This document shows, in pieces, positions 1 through 8,980 of a stretch of DNA of 64,000 nt. The position numbers and the translations under genes were made by a program. Source of the DNA: Acidovorax radicis. Its GTDB lineage: Bacteria; Pseudomonadota; Gammaproteobacteria; Burkholderiales; Burkholderiaceae_C. Under the pieces are notes generated by a model that ran no database searches, was not told where the DNA came from, and was given only the letters and a program-made list of their open reading frames with translations. The first letter of the stretch is position 1. Every line of letters starts with the position of its first letter. The stretch is taken from NCBI RefSeq assembly GCF_020510705.1, contig NZ_CP075184.1, positions 124,001-188,000 on the forward strand, written 5' to 3'.

Positions 1-1
1 G

Positions 2-169
2 GTGGTGGCGCTGGGTAACGAAGAGGCCCTGAACGACGCGCCGCGCCAGTACCTCAACCGCCTGTCGGACCTGATGTTTGTCCTCGCCCGCGTGCTCAAC
101 CGCATGGATGGCGGTGATGACGTGTACTGGAAAAGCGAGCGCCTGGCGCAGCAGAACGCTACTGAATAG
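2..169 (+). CDS. Cob(I)alamin adenosyltransferase, PduO type (C-terminal fragment)
   Basis: The 5' part lies outside the window; 55 C-terminal residues are visible. The stretch QYLNRLSDLMFVLARVLNR followed by VYWK is characteristic of the PduO-type ATP:cob(I)alamin adenosyltransferase C-terminus, a helical trimer that transfers the adenosyl group of ATP to cob(I)alamin to make coenzyme B12. The reading frame ends in TAG at the edge of an AT-rich dispersed repeat, so the last codons may derive from repeat sequence. Family assignment is by recognised motif only, because most of the protein cannot be seen. Confidence 0.8.
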   Translation: MVALGNEEALNDAPRQYLNRLSDLMFVLARVLNRMDGGDDVYWKSERLAQQNATE

Positions 170-222
170 ATAGCTGCTGGCGCTTATTCAATAAGCGATA
201 GAGGCTGATTTCACTCAAAATT
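165..222 (+). repeat. AT-rich dispersed repeat, copy A
   Basis: Contains ATAGCTGCTGGCGCTTATTC then AATAAGCGATAGAGGC. The core GCGCTTATT/AATAAGCG is an inverted repeat. The same pattern recurs near 8981, 23013, 28942, 54046 and 61211 and, more diverged, inside two genes (10510 and 43481). It overlaps the stop of the preceding gene. Confidence 0.7.
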
Positions 223-299
223 CAACCCCAGCCTTTGCAACCGGCGCTGCCCAAGCCAGGGCAGCCGAGCAAGGGGCGCCCCGCCGCGAGGGCTGCGTC

Positions 300-336
300 C
301 CCCTTCCCGGAGCGCGAAGCGCGCAGAGAGAAGGGG
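300..336. other. Inverted repeat between convergent genes
   Basis: CCCCTTC at 300-306 pairs with GAAGGGG at 330-336, with GC-rich complementary sequence in the loop. It lies between two convergent genes and could end transcription, but no T-run follows on either strand, so it is only a candidate hairpin. Confidence 0.35.
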
Positions 337-441
337 CTGAGGGTCGCGGCTCCGAGCCTGCCTGCGCAGGCTTGGACGGCCCGAAGAGCTGTCGCCTCTG
401 GCGACCAGCACCGAGCGGTTAGCGCCTCAAGGGGATGTACT

Positions 442-864
442 TTATTTCGGCGCCAGGATCGCCATGGTCAGCCGCGACACGCAGGTCAGCTCCCCTGCCT
501 CGTTGACCAGTTCGATCGCCCACACATGGGTGCTGCGGCCCAGGTGCACGGGTCGTGCCGTGCCGGTCACCCAGCCGCTGGTGGCCGAGCGCAGGTGGTT
601 GGCGTTGATATCCAGGCCCACCGCGTTGTGGCCCTCGGGGCTGGCGTAATAGGCACCCAGCGAGCCCAGGGTCTCGGCCAGTACGACACTCACGCCGCCG
701 TGCAGCAGGCCAAACGGCTGCCTGGTGCGGTGGTCTACGGGCACGCGGCCCCGCAGAAAATCGTCACCCAGCTCCACGATCTCGATGCCCAGGTGCTGCG
801 AGGCGGTCTGGTCGTTGGTGGCGTTGAGGGTGCTCAGATCGATGGGTTTTTTCCAGATGGGCAT
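442..864 (-). CDS. Hotdog-fold thioesterase (PaaI/YdiI-like)
   Basis: 140 residues, the usual size for single-domain hotdog acyl-CoA thioesterases. The active-site segment FGLLHGGVSVVLAETLGS lies near residues 51-68: HGG forms the turn before the central helix and Glu64 is the expected catalytic acid, as in the YdiI/MenI and PaaI group. These enzymes hydrolyse aromatic or short acyl-CoA thioesters in the cytoplasm. The exact substrate cannot be read from sequence. The neighbours on the same strand are a binding protein and a CoA-transferase, which fits general acyl-CoA metabolism without defining a pathway. Confidence 0.85.
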   Translation of the reverse strand: MPIWKKPIDLSTLNATNDQTASQHLGIEIVELGDDFLRGRVPVDHRTRQPFGLLHGGVSVVLAETLGSLGAYYASPEGHNAVGLDINANHLRSATSGWVTGTARPVHLGRSTHVWAIELVNEAGELTCVSRLTMAILAPK

Positions 865-1052
865 GGCGTGGTGGGCAAAGCAGTAGGTGGTGCTGCACGC
901 TGGTGCAGCACCACGCCAGATGAGAATGCCGGGGTGTCCCGGGCGGCGGCTTGCCGGGTCAGCATTTTGTTCACAGCGTTCCCGGGTGGTGCCATTGTGC
1001 TGAATTTCCGGGGGCCGTGTTCTCCAGCCAGGCCGTGCGCACAGGGCGCTTG

Positions 1053-2204
1053 TCAGCCGATGAAGCGGCCGTTGGCGCCCAGAATCCCCAGGTCCATGAA
1101 ACGCGAGCCCACATAGGGTGCGCTGCCCGCATAGTCAATGGTGAGGCCGCCGAGATCGCTGTTGCGGATGCCGGCCAGTGCCGTGCGTAGCTTGGCGCGG
1201 GTCAGGTCGCGGCCGGCGCGTTCCAGCCCGTCGGTCAACACGCGCGCATTCACATACCCCTCAAAGCTGCGCGACGAAAACTCCTGAAAACCCAGTGCCC
1301 GCATGGCGCGTTGGTATTCGCGGACCAGGGCCACGCTGGTGCGTCCTGCATCGGGCAGCACCATCGACAGCGCCACCCCCGAGGCCTTGCCACCGAGCTG
1401 GCGCAGGTTGTCGCCGCTCAGGGCCACGCTGGTCGCAGCCAGCGGGGTGCTGGGCGAGACTTTCTTGAATTCGTTGATCAGCGTGGCCGAGACGTCCCCT
1501 GCTGTGCCCAGCAGCACCGCATTGGGCTTGGCGGCCACGGCTTGTTTGACCACGTCGTTGACTTGCGCGCCCGCTGCGTCGAGCTTGAAGGCTTTGGGGG
1601 CGGGCTGTTTGGCGGCGAGCAGGGCGCTTTTCACGTCCGCCAGAAATTCGCGGCCAAAGGCCGTGTCCTGGTACACGATGGCCAGGTCCGAAATGCCCAT
1701 GGTCACCAGCTTTTGTGTCAGCCGCTGGGCCTCGTCCGAGTAGCTGGCGCGCACGTGGAACACCGAGCGGTATTCGGCTTTGCGCAGCGACGTGGCGCCG
1801 CTTTGTGGGGCCACGTAGGGGATCTGCGCTTCATCCACCAGTGGCAGGATGCGCTGGTTGTTGGCCGTGCCCATGCACGACAAAAGCGCCACCACGTTGC
1901 TGTCGGCAATCAGTTTGCGCGCATTGTCTTCCGAGCGGGCCGGGTCATAGCCGTCGTCGATGGCCAGCAGCTTCAGTTCGCGGCCGTTGATGCCCCGCGT
2001 GTTGGCCTGTGCGATGCCCGCATCCAGCCCCTGCTTGAGTTCGCGCCCCAGGCTGGCCAGCGGACCCGTGAGGCCCACCGAGCAGCCAATGGTGACCACC
2101 TTGGCATCCATGGCGTCCTGCACACCCACGGCATGCGACCACGGGGCAAAGGCAAGACCGGCACTGGCGGCCACGAGAGAATGGGTGAACTGACGACGTT
2201 GCAT
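1053..2204 (-). CDS. ABC transporter substrate-binding protein (LivK/branched-chain type)
   Basis: 383 residues. The N-terminus MQRRQFTHSLVAASAGLAFA is a signal peptide with a twin-arginine-like RRQF, followed by a mature protein that begins VTIGCSVGLTGPLASLG, the typical start of periplasmic type I binding proteins of the branched-chain amino acid (LivK/HAAT) family. Such proteins deliver amino acids, amides or aromatic acids to an ABC permease. No permease or ATPase genes are adjacent, so it is an orphan binding protein. A GGGTTAACCC palindrome lies about 90 bp upstream of the start. The ligand is unknown. Confidence 0.85.
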   Translation of the reverse strand: MQRRQFTHSLVAASAGLAFAPWSHAVGVQDAMDAKVVTIGCSVGLTGPLASLGRELKQGLDAGIAQANTRGINGRELKLLAIDDGYDPARSEDNARKLIADSNVVALLSCMGTANNQRILPLVDEAQIPYVAPQSGATSLRKAEYRSVFHVRASYSDEAQRLTQKLVTMGISDLAIVYQDTAFGREFLADVKSALLAAKQPAPKAFKLDAAGAQVNDVVKQAVAAKPNAVLLGTAGDVSATLINEFKKVSPSTPLAATSVALSGDNLRQLGGKASGVALSMVLPDAGRTSVALVREYQRAMRALGFQEFSSRSFEGYVNARVLTDGLERAGRDLTRAKLRTALAGIRNSDLGGLTIDYAGSAPYVGSRFMDLGILGANGRFIG

Positions 2205-2291
2205 GGCAAAGACCTGAGTAAAAGCAGCCAGCCCCGAAGAGGGGCTGGTGCGGGAGCGGAGGGGAGACCTGCGTAGGGCCTGTGTGGCCTA

Positions 2292-2301
2292 GGGTTAACC
2301 C
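2292..2301. promoter_or_regulatory. GGGTTAACCC palindrome, site 1
   Basis: Perfect 10-bp palindrome in the context CCTAGGGTTAACCCCAATT, about 88 bp upstream of the binding-protein gene on the minus strand. The identical core recurs in front of three other transcription units (4003, 36837, 48773), suggesting a transcription factor site. The factor is unknown. Confidence 0.5.
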
Positions 2302-2374
2302 CAATTCTAGCCAGGGCCCATGCACCCGCCTGCGCAAACCGGTGGCGGGCCGACGGGCGGCTTGGTTTGCCTGC

Positions 2375-3904
2375 TCAGACGGGCAGGTCCTGGCGCATCG
2401 ACCCTGTGTCTACATACCGCTGGTGCCACGACAGGGCTTCGTTCAGCAGATGGGGGGTGTGCTGGCCCACGGGGTTGCGTTGGGCGCGGGCCACGTAGTC
2501 ATGCAACGCAGGGCGAAAGTCCGGGTGGGCGCACTGGTCGATGATGACCTGGGCGCGTTGCTTGGGGCTCAGGCCGCGCAGGTCGGCCAGGCCCTGCTCG
2601 GTGACGATGATCTGCGTATCGTGCTCGGTGTGGTCCACATGCGAGACCATGGGCACGATGCAGCTGATGGCGCCGTCCTTGGCCACCGACGGCGTCACGA
2701 AGAACGACAGGTAGCCATTGCGCGCAAAGTCGCCCGAGCCGCCGATGCCGTTCATCATCCCCGAGCCCATGATGTGTGTGGAGTTGATGTTGCCGTAGAT
2801 GTCGGCCTCGATCATCGAGTTCATGGCAATGATGCCCAGGCGGCGCACCAGCTCGGGGTGGTTGGAGATCTCCTGCGGCCGCAGGATGATGCGCTCGCGG
2901 TAGAAGTCGATGTTCTTCTCGAAGTCTTCAAAGGCCGTGCGGCTCAGGGAAATCGCCGTGGCAGACGCCTTGCTCATCTTGCCCGCGCGCAGCAGGTCCA
3001 GCATGCCGTCCTGCAGCACCTCGGTGAAGCCCAGCAGGTTCTCGAACGGGCCCGTCAGCAGACCGGCCAGCACGGCGTTGGCCACGTTGCCCACCCCCGA
3101 CTGGATGGGCAGCATTTCCTTGGGCAATCGGCCCATCTTCATCTCGTGCGCGAGAAAGTCGATGATGTACTGGGCAATGCGGTTGGAGTTCGCGTCGGGC
3201 GCGGCAAATACGTTGTCGCGGTCGCCCCGGTGCGTTTCCACCACGGCGATCACCTTGGCCGGGTCCACTTTCAGGTAGGCCTCGCCAATGCGGTCGTCGG
3301 CCTGCGTCATGTGAATGGGCATGCGGCGCGGCGGGATGGCCGTGCCGTAGTAGATGTCGTGCATGCCTTCCATCTCGGCGGGCAGTCGGGTGTTCACTTC
3401 CAGAATCACCTTGTCGGCAATCTCCAGCCAGGTCTTGTTGTTGCCCACGGAGGTGGAGGGAATCAGCAGGCCGTCGGCCGTGACGCCCAGCACTTCGATC
3501 ACCGCAACGTGCATGTGCCCCAGAAAGCCAAACCACGCATGCTGGGCCACGTGCGACAGGTGCATGTCGATGAAATCGATCGAGCCTTCGTTGATCTTCC
3601 TGCGCGCGATCGGATCGGTGTTGAACGGCAGGCGTTGGCCTATCGCATCGGCGTCGGCCATCACGCCGTCGGCCTCCGGCGCGGTGGATGCGCCCGTCCA
3701 TACATTGATCCGGTAGGGCTTGCCGGCTGCATGTTCGGCCCTGGCATGGGCCGCGATGGCTGCCGGAAGCGCCTTGGGGTAGCCCGCGCCGGTGAAGCCG
3801 CTCATGCCCACATTGGCGCCTGCGGGGATCAGGGCGGCTGCCTCGTCGGCAGACAGGGTGCGAGAGAGAAAGTCGGGGTACAGCACCCGATGAGCCAAGG
3901 TCAT
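2375..3904 (-). CDS. Acetyl-CoA hydrolase / succinyl- or propionyl-CoA:acetate CoA-transferase
   Basis: About 509 residues from the chosen ATG (MTLAHRVLYPDF), which has GGAG upstream; an in-frame start six codons earlier is less likely. The conserved segments are GANVGMSGFTGAGYPKALP near the N-terminus, LPIQSGVGNVANAVLAGL and then FTEVLQDGMLDLL. The Glu of the last segment is the expected covalent nucleophile in this family (acetyl-CoA hydrolase/transferase, Cat1/ScpC/AarC-like). The enzyme moves CoA between acetate, propionate and succinate in the cytoplasm; most family members are transferases rather than true hydrolases. A 14-bp palindrome with the GGGTTAACCC core lies about 100 bp upstream. 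Confidence 0.88.
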   Translation of the reverse strand: MTLAHRVLYPDFLSRTLSADEAAALIPAGANVGMSGFTGAGYPKALPAAIAAHARAEHAAGKPYRINVWTGASTAPEADGVMADADAIGQRLPFNTDPIARRKINEGSIDFIDMHLSHVAQHAWFGFLGHMHVAVIEVLGVTADGLLIPSTSVGNNKTWLEIADKVILEVNTRLPAEMEGMHDIYYGTAIPPRRMPIHMTQADDRIGEAYLKVDPAKVIAVVETHRGDRDNVFAAPDANSNRIAQYIIDFLAHEMKMGRLPKEMLPIQSGVGNVANAVLAGLLTGPFENLLGFTEVLQDGMLDLLRAGKMSKASATAISLSRTAFEDFEKNIDFYRERIILRPQEISNHPELVRRLGIIAMNSMIEADIYGNINSTHIMGSGMMNGIGGSGDFARNGYLSFFVTPSVAKDGAISCIVPMVSHVDHTEHDTQIIVTEQGLADLRGLSPKQRAQVIIDQCAHPDFRPALHDYVARAQRNPVGQHTPHLLNEALSWHQRYVDTGSMRQDLPV

Positions 3905-4000
3905 GAAGAAAGCTCCACACAAAAATGGAAAGGGGCAGCCCTTTGTTGAACGGGCGGCCCCACAAGTGCCAAAGATGTTAGCAAGCGTTCCTTACAGATA

Positions 4001-4014
4001 AAGGGTTAACCCTT
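4001..4014. promoter_or_regulatory. GGGTTAACCC palindrome, site 2
   Basis: AAGGGTTAACCCTT is a perfect 14-bp palindrome between the CoA-transferase gene (minus, start 3904) and the end of the permease gene. It is the most symmetric of the four copies in this window and is a candidate operator for the CoA-transferase. Confidence 0.55.
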
Positions 4015-4061
4015 ACATTTTTGACCGCCTCCCTGCACCAGTCCGTTGGCCCCCTGAGGGC

Positions 4062-5348
4062 TCATCCCTTGCGGTTGAGCAGCGCGTACAGCAACACCGC
4101 CCCGAAGGTGGCCGTGCCAATGCCGCCCAGTGCAAACTGGCCGAACTTGAGCGTGAAGTCGCCCGTGCCCAGGATCAGCGTGATGGCTGCCACGATGAGG
4201 TTCTTGTTCTGCGAAAAATCCACCTTGTTGTCCACCCAGATCTTGGCCCCGGCCACGGTGATCAGGCCAAACACCACGATGGACACGCCACCCATCACCG
4301 GCAATGGAATGGTCTGGATCAACGCACCGAACTTGGGGGAAAAGCCCAGCACCAGCGCAAACACGCCCGCCAGCAAAAACACGGCGGTGGAATAGATCTT
4401 GGTCGCTGCCATCACGCCAATGTTCTCGGCATAGGTGGTCACGCCCGTGCCGCCCGCGCTGCCGCTGACCATGGTGGCAATGCCATCGCCGATGAACGCA
4501 CGGCCCATGAAGCGGTCCAGGTTCTGCCCCGTCATGGCCGTCACAGCCTTGATGTGGCCCAGGTTCTCGGCCACCAGGATGATGGCCACGGGTGCAATCA
4601 GCAGCATGGCATTGCCGCTGAACTGCGGGGTGGCAAAGTGGGGCATGCCAAACCAGGCGGCGTTGGCCAGGGCAGACAGGTCCATGGGCTTGCCCAGGCC
4701 CAGGCCATTGGTCAGCACCGCGTAGATGATGCTGGCCACGATCAGCCCCACCAAAATCAGCAGGCGCTGCACCATGCCGCGTGTGAGCACCGCCACCAGG
4801 CCCACGCTCACAAAGGTCACCACCTGCATCCAGCTGTCAAAGTTGCTGGCCGCCATGTTCTTGATGGGAATGCCCGCCAGGTTCAGGCCAATCACCGCCA
4901 CGACCGAACCCGTGACCACGGGCGGCATGAAGCGTTCGATCCAGCCCGTACCGATGGCCTGCACCAGCACGCCGATCAGCGTGTAGAGCAGCCCGCACGC
5001 AATGATGCCGCCCAGCGCCACGGCGATGTTGGCGTTGGGCCCCTGGCCTGCATAACCAGTGGCTGCAATCACCACGCCGATGAAGGCGAAGCTCGAACCC
5101 AGGTAGCTGGGCACCTTGCCGCCGGTGATCAGGAAGAAGATCAGCGTGCCGATGCCGCTCATCAAGATCGCCACGTTCGGGTCAAAGCCCATCAGGATGG
5201 GGGCCAGCACCGTGGCGCCAAACATGGCAATCACGTGCTGCACGCCCATCACCGCCGTCTGCGGCCAGGGCAGCCGCTCGTCCGGCGCGATCACGCCGCC
5301 ATGCTGTAGTTGTTCCGCGCTTCGCACCCGCCAGTTCATGAAACCCAT
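4062..5348 (-). CDS. Uracil/xanthine permease, NCS2 family (UraA/RutG-like)
   Basis: 428 residues with about 12-14 hydrophobic segments. Family signatures are VMGVQHVIAMFGATVLAPIL near the N-terminus, SGSAGGTGVTTYAENIGVMA in the middle (the substrate-binding Glu lies in the AENIG segment) and PLPVMGGVSIVVFGLI towards the end. NCS2 carriers import uracil, thymine or xanthine by proton symport across the inner membrane. The GTTTYAENIG form and overall length favour a uracil carrier. No pyrimidine catabolic genes are adjacent, so it is probably a stand-alone salvage transporter. Confidence 0.88.
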   Translation of the reverse strand: MGFMNWRVRSAEQLQHGGVIAPDERLPWPQTAVMGVQHVIAMFGATVLAPILMGFDPNVAILMSGIGTLIFFLITGGKVPSYLGSSFAFIGVVIAATGYAGQGPNANIAVALGGIIACGLLYTLIGVLVQAIGTGWIERFMPPVVTGSVVAVIGLNLAGIPIKNMAASNFDSWMQVVTFVSVGLVAVLTRGMVQRLLILVGLIVASIIYAVLTNGLGLGKPMDLSALANAAWFGMPHFATPQFSGNAMLLIAPVAIILVAENLGHIKAVTAMTGQNLDRFMGRAFIGDGIATMVSGSAGGTGVTTYAENIGVMAATKIYSTAVFLLAGVFALVLGFSPKFGALIQTIPLPVMGGVSIVVFGLITVAGAKIWVDNKVDFSQNKNLIVAAITLILGTGDFTLKFGQFALGGIGTATFGAVLLYALLNRKG

Positions 5349-5520
5349 GTTGTTCTTCCTTGTGGTTAAGGCGCGAATGCTACCGCCGCGCAGCGGTGGC
5401 TGTCGCGGTGTGGTGACCCGGTTCCGTGTGCATTCGTGCCGGGTTACGATTTGAGCGCACCTTCAGGCCCGGCGAAAGGCCAAGGTGGTGATTGCATCGC
5501 TTTTTTTATCGCACAGCCAC

Positions 5521-6291
5521 ATGCCACTCCTACCGCCCAGCCCGTCATTTCCCTCGTGCCCCTCCTGCCGCCAGCCCATGCAGTCGCATTCGTTCGCCAG
5601 CAATCTGGGCGACACGCTGGATCTGGACATCTGCTTCGCCTGCCAGGGCCTGTGGTTTGACCGGCACGAAAACCTCAAGCTCACACCTGCCTCGGTGGTC
5701 GAGCTGTTTCGCCTGATGCATGAGCACCGTGTGGACCAGCACCAGCCGCTGGGCGACCACATGGCCTGCCCGCGCTGCGTGCGCCCGCTGGAGAAAGGTT
5801 TTGATCTGGTGCGCAGTGGCCGCTACATGACCTATCGCTGTGCGCGCCAGCACGGCCGGTTCAGCACGTTTTCGTCATTCATGGTCGAAAAGGGCTTTGT
5901 GCGCCACATGACGCGGCCCGAGATCGACGACCTCGCCAAGCGCGTGGGTGCCATCTATTGCACCAGTTGCGGCGCCCCCGTGGACATCCGCAAGGACCAC
6001 GCCTGCCCCTATTGCCGCGCCGCGTTTTCCCTCATCGACCCCCAGGCCGTGGTGCGCGCCATGGAGGGCTACGCCCAGGCGGGCGCCCGCGCCACGGCCT
6101 CTGCGGCGGCGCCTGCATCGCCCATGGACATCGGCGACGCCCTGGTGGCCCTGGAACGCGACCGCACGCGTGCCGAGCGTGAGCGCCAAAAGCGTGCGTT
6201 CACCAGCAGCAGCGATGTGGATGACAGCTCGTTCACCGGGGATTTGCTGGCCGCGGGAGTGGCGTTGGTGTGGGCGCTGGTCAAGGACTAG
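5521..6291 (+). CDS. Zinc-ribbon protein (TFIIB-type zinc finger)
   Basis: 256 residues from ATG 5521; an in-frame GTG at 5485 preceded by GAAAGG is an alternative start. The N-terminus has a zf-TFIIB-like ribbon: CPSC about 10-12 residues in, followed by CFACQGLWFD. A second cysteine pair (ACPRC) and a third (YCTSCGAPVDIRKDHACPYC) suggest up to three zinc knuckles. The C-terminal 80 residues are rich in Ala and charged residues and end in a short hydrophobic stretch (LLAAGVALVWALV). No enzymatic motif is visible. These proteins are widespread in Comamonadaceae and have no firm function. Confidence 0.75.
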   Translation: MPLLPPSPSFPSCPSCRQPMQSHSFASNLGDTLDLDICFACQGLWFDRHENLKLTPASVVELFRLMHEHRVDQHQPLGDHMACPRCVRPLEKGFDLVRSGRYMTYRCARQHGRFSTFSSFMVEKGFVRHMTRPEIDDLAKRVGAIYCTSCGAPVDIRKDHACPYCRAAFSLIDPQAVVRAMEGYAQAGARATASAAAPASPMDIGDALVALERDRTRAERERQKRAFTSSSDVDDSSFTGDLLAAGVALVWALVKD

Positions 6292-6475
6292 ACTTTCAGC
6301 GTCTCGCTGGCGGCAAGCCCCGCCAGCGCCTTGACATACCGCAGCACGCGCTGCGGCCATTCACCGCAGACGGCGGTAAACCGTTCAGAATGGCGCGAGG
6401 CCTGTGTTTTGGGCCATACCGCATCCCACGCATCCCACGCAACCGTGGCGCCCGCTGCCACTGGAGGAGCGCCCC

Positions 6476-7390
6476 GTGCCGCAGCCCCCCGCCCGACGCC
6501 GTGTCCGACCGCCGCGCAGCCCTGCGCCACCTGCAGGCCCGGCCGGCCGCGCCTCCAGCCTGCTGCAGCGCGCGCAACTGCACCCCGTGCCCAGCACCCT
6601 GCTGATCCCGCTGGCCGCGCGCGCCTATGGCGGGCGTTATTTTCCCTGGCTCGATTGCCACGATGCCGTGGCCCAGGCGTTGCTGACCCAGTTGGGCGCC
6701 GACGTGAATGCGACCCTGGACGACTTGCCCACGGTGCTCAATGTGCTGTGGCGCACCCGCTCCATCAAGGAGGCGGGGCGGGCCTTTTTTGCCGAGCATC
6801 CACACGCGCTGGGCGTTAACCTGGGGTGCGGCCTGGCCCATCACTTTCAATGGTTGGATACGGGTGCCAACCACTGGCTGGACGCCGATCTGCCCGAGGT
6901 GATAGCGCTGCGCCAGCAGTTGCTGCCCCTGCGTTGCCCGCGCGCGCGCCAGGCCGAGGTGGACCTGGCGCAGCCGGGCTGGTGGCAGCGGCTGGGGCTG
7001 CCTGAGTCGGCCCATGGGCTGCCGGTGCTTCCCGTGCTGCTGGTGTGTGAAGGGGTGCTGATGTACTTGCAGCCCGAGCAGGCGAACGCCGTGCTGGCCG
7101 AGTTTGCGCAGTGCGCACCCCCTGGGTCGCGCATGGTGCTGGATGTGATGGCGCGCCATACCGTGGGCTTTGCTGCCCGTTGCCCCAGCATGCGCCCCAC
7201 GGGCGCGGCGTTTTGCTGGGGCGTGGGCCGCATGGCCGAGCTGGCCGCTGTGCACCCGCGCCTGCAGCTGTTGCGCGAGCAGAGCGCTGCGGAGGGATAT
7301 GGCTGGGCGGGCATGGCCATGGACACGCTGTGGCGCCCCTGGCTCGGCGCGCCACTGTATGGCCTGGCGACGCTGGGCGTGAAGGATTGA
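6476..7390 (+). CDS. Class I SAM-dependent methyltransferase (leucine carboxyl methyltransferase-like)
   Basis: The GTG at 6476 is chosen because CTGGAGGAGC lies directly upstream, giving 304 residues; the same frame is open for 24 more codons upstream without a ribosome site. The sequence fits the LCMT/PPM family: GVNLGCGLAHHFQWL is the SAM-binding loop (motif I), WLDADLPEVIALRQQ is motif II, and LLVCEGVLMYL is the EGV(L/S)MYL hallmark. Family members methylate small molecules or protein carboxyl termini; bacterial ones are often linked to polyketides but also occur alone, as here. The substrate is unknown. Confidence 0.8.
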   Translation: MPQPPARRRVRPPRSPAPPAGPAGRASSLLQRAQLHPVPSTLLIPLAARAYGGRYFPWLDCHDAVAQALLTQLGADVNATLDDLPTVLNVLWRTRSIKEAGRAFFAEHPHALGVNLGCGLAHHFQWLDTGANHWLDADLPEVIALRQQLLPLRCPRARQAEVDLAQPGWWQRLGLPESAHGLPVLPVLLVCEGVLMYLQPEQANAVLAEFAQCAPPGSRMVLDVMARHTVGFAARCPSMRPTGAAFCWGVGRMAELAAVHPRLQLLREQSAAEGYGWAGMAMDTLWRPWLGAPLYGLATLGVKD

Positions 7391-7393
7391 AGC

Positions 7394-7431
7394 CCCCCTG
7401 AGTCGCCTTTGGCGCCTTCGCCCGTAGGGGG
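7394..7431. terminator. Hairpin between convergent genes
   Basis: CCCCCT at 7394-7399 pairs with AGGGGG at 7426-7431, with GGCGCC in the loop, right after the methyltransferase stop and ahead of the converging monooxygenase gene. There is no T-run. The following GGCCTGGCAAAGCCAG is a second small inverted repeat. From memory such segments recur between genes in Acidovorax, but only one copy is seen here. Confidence 0.35.
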
Positions 7432-7578
7432 ACGCCACCCGTGGCCTGGCAAAGCCAGTTCCACGGTGGCACTGGCTTGGGCTGCGCCAGTTGCAGAGTG
7501 TGTGCTGCTGAAAAGTCGCTGTCCGTGTGGATGTTGAGGGGCCACTGTCCGAAAGCCCGTAGAGGTTGGCGCTGGCCG

Positions 7579-8895
7579 CTACACCTTGCGCAGGTCTGCC
7601 GTCGGCCCAGGCGCCAGCAACCGCGTCCACGCGGGGGCCTTGCCTGTCAGCTGTCCCACGATGGCGGCCTGCAGCGGCGGCAGGCGCCGGGCTCCCTGCA
7701 GCACCAACTGCCGCAGCAGGCGCGGCACCGGGCGGGCGTCGGTGTACAGGCGCACGATGGCATTGGTGCCCTGGTAGATCGGCCAGGCGTGGCGGTGGTG
7801 CGCCCGGGCGTACACGGCCAGGGCATCGGTACTGCCGATGTCCTGCCCTTGCTGGCGTGCGCTGACCAGGGCGGCGGTCAACCGCTCCACACCGGCCAGG
7901 CCCAGGTTGTAGCCATGCGCCGTGACCGGGTGCATGCCCACGGCGGCATCGCCCAGCAAGGCACAGCGGTGGCCTGAAAAACGCTGTGCATACGTGGCCA
8001 CCAAAGGGTAGGCGTGGCGCTCGCCTTGCAGTGCCATGGGGCCGAGGCGCCCGTTGAACTGCGCTTGCACCTGGGCGGCGAAGGCCTCGGGGCTCAGCGC
8101 CATCAGGGCGGCGGCATCGGCCGTGCCCGCAGTGACCACCACCGAACACAGGGGGTGCCCGTCGGGTGCATCGGGCAGCGGCAGCACGGCCAGCGTGCGT
8201 TCGTAGCCAAAACACTCGTGCGCCACGTTGCCATGGGGCAGGGTGTGGCGCATGCGGCTGACAATGACCGTGCGGCCAAAGTCGCTCATCTGTGCACCAA
8301 TGCCCAGCTGGCGGCGGGTGGCCGAGAAGCGGCTGTCGGCCGCCACCAGCAGCGGGGCGCACAGGCGCTGGGGCTGTGCGGGTGTGGCGGGCACCGCGTC
8401 ACTTGCCGCGCCCACGGGCAGGTAGTCGAGTTCGGCTTGGGCCCCCTGCGTGGCCACGCGTGTGACCTGGGCGTTGCTGATGATGTGCACGCCGCGGGTG
8501 CGCGCCGCCACCTCGTAAGCGGTGCGGCGCAGCGCGAAGTTGGGCACGATAAAACCCAGCGCACCGTGCCCCGTGGTATCCGAGGCACCGGGTGCGCCCG
8601 GGGTGTGCAGCTGCAAGGCGCTGTGCAGCCCCACAGGGCCGTCGTGCACCTGCGCTTCGCGGATTTCACCGACCTCGTGGGCGGCAAGGCCCGCCCAGCT
8701 GCCCAGCCGCTGCAGGGTGTCTCTGCTGGGGTGGGTCAGGGCAATCTCGCGGCCATCAGGCGCGGGCGCGGCCAGCGCGCTGTCGCTCTGCTGCTCGACC
8801 ACGGTGGTGGCAAAACCGGCCTGGGCGAGGGAAACGGCCAGCGACAGGCCGGCCGGGCCTGCGCCGACGATGAGGACGTCGCTGTGTGGAGTCAT
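7579..8895 (-). CDS. FAD-dependent monooxygenase, UbiH/UbiF/VisC family
   Basis: 438 residues from ATG 8895; an in-frame alternative start 17 codons upstream lacks support. The N-terminus VLIVGAGPAGLSLAVSLAQA is the Rossmann GxGxxG FAD site. CALLGDAAVGMHPVTAHGYN is the second FAD motif (GD with DAAH-like segment), in the UbiH-type form. The family hydroxylates ubiquinone precursors or other aromatic rings using NAD(P)H and O2. The middle segment contains long low-similarity stretches, so a specific ubiquinone step cannot be assigned. It stands alone, away from other ubi genes. Confidence 0.82.
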   Translation of the reverse strand: MTPHSDVLIVGAGPAGLSLAVSLAQAGFATTVVEQQSDSALAAPAPDGREIALTHPSRDTLQRLGSWAGLAAHEVGEIREAQVHDGPVGLHSALQLHTPGAPGASDTTGHGALGFIVPNFALRRTAYEVAARTRGVHIISNAQVTRVATQGAQAELDYLPVGAASDAVPATPAQPQRLCAPLLVAADSRFSATRRQLGIGAQMSDFGRTVIVSRMRHTLPHGNVAHECFGYERTLAVLPLPDAPDGHPLCSVVVTAGTADAAALMALSPEAFAAQVQAQFNGRLGPMALQGERHAYPLVATYAQRFSGHRCALLGDAAVGMHPVTAHGYNLGLAGVERLTAALVSARQQGQDIGSTDALAVYARAHHRHAWPIYQGTNAIVRLYTDARPVPRLLRQLVLQGARRLPPLQAAIVGQLTGKAPAWTRLLAPGPTADLRKV

Positions 8896-8980
8896 GGCAC
8901 AAAACAAGGGAAAAGCAGCGGGCCATTGTGGGCGCCTGTGGCGCACAACGGTTTGCCCTGCATCAAGTCGCGGCGCCTGG

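Noticed and set aside
2282..3949. 555-codon plus-strand open frame
   Set aside because: It is the antisense shadow of the acetyl-CoA hydrolase/transferase gene, rich in His, Gly, Val and Arg, with no family motif.
6296..8362. 688-codon minus-strand open frame
   Set aside because: It spans the methyltransferase and part of the monooxygenase antisense or out of frame. Composition is biased to Ala, Arg, Gly and Pro, with no domains.
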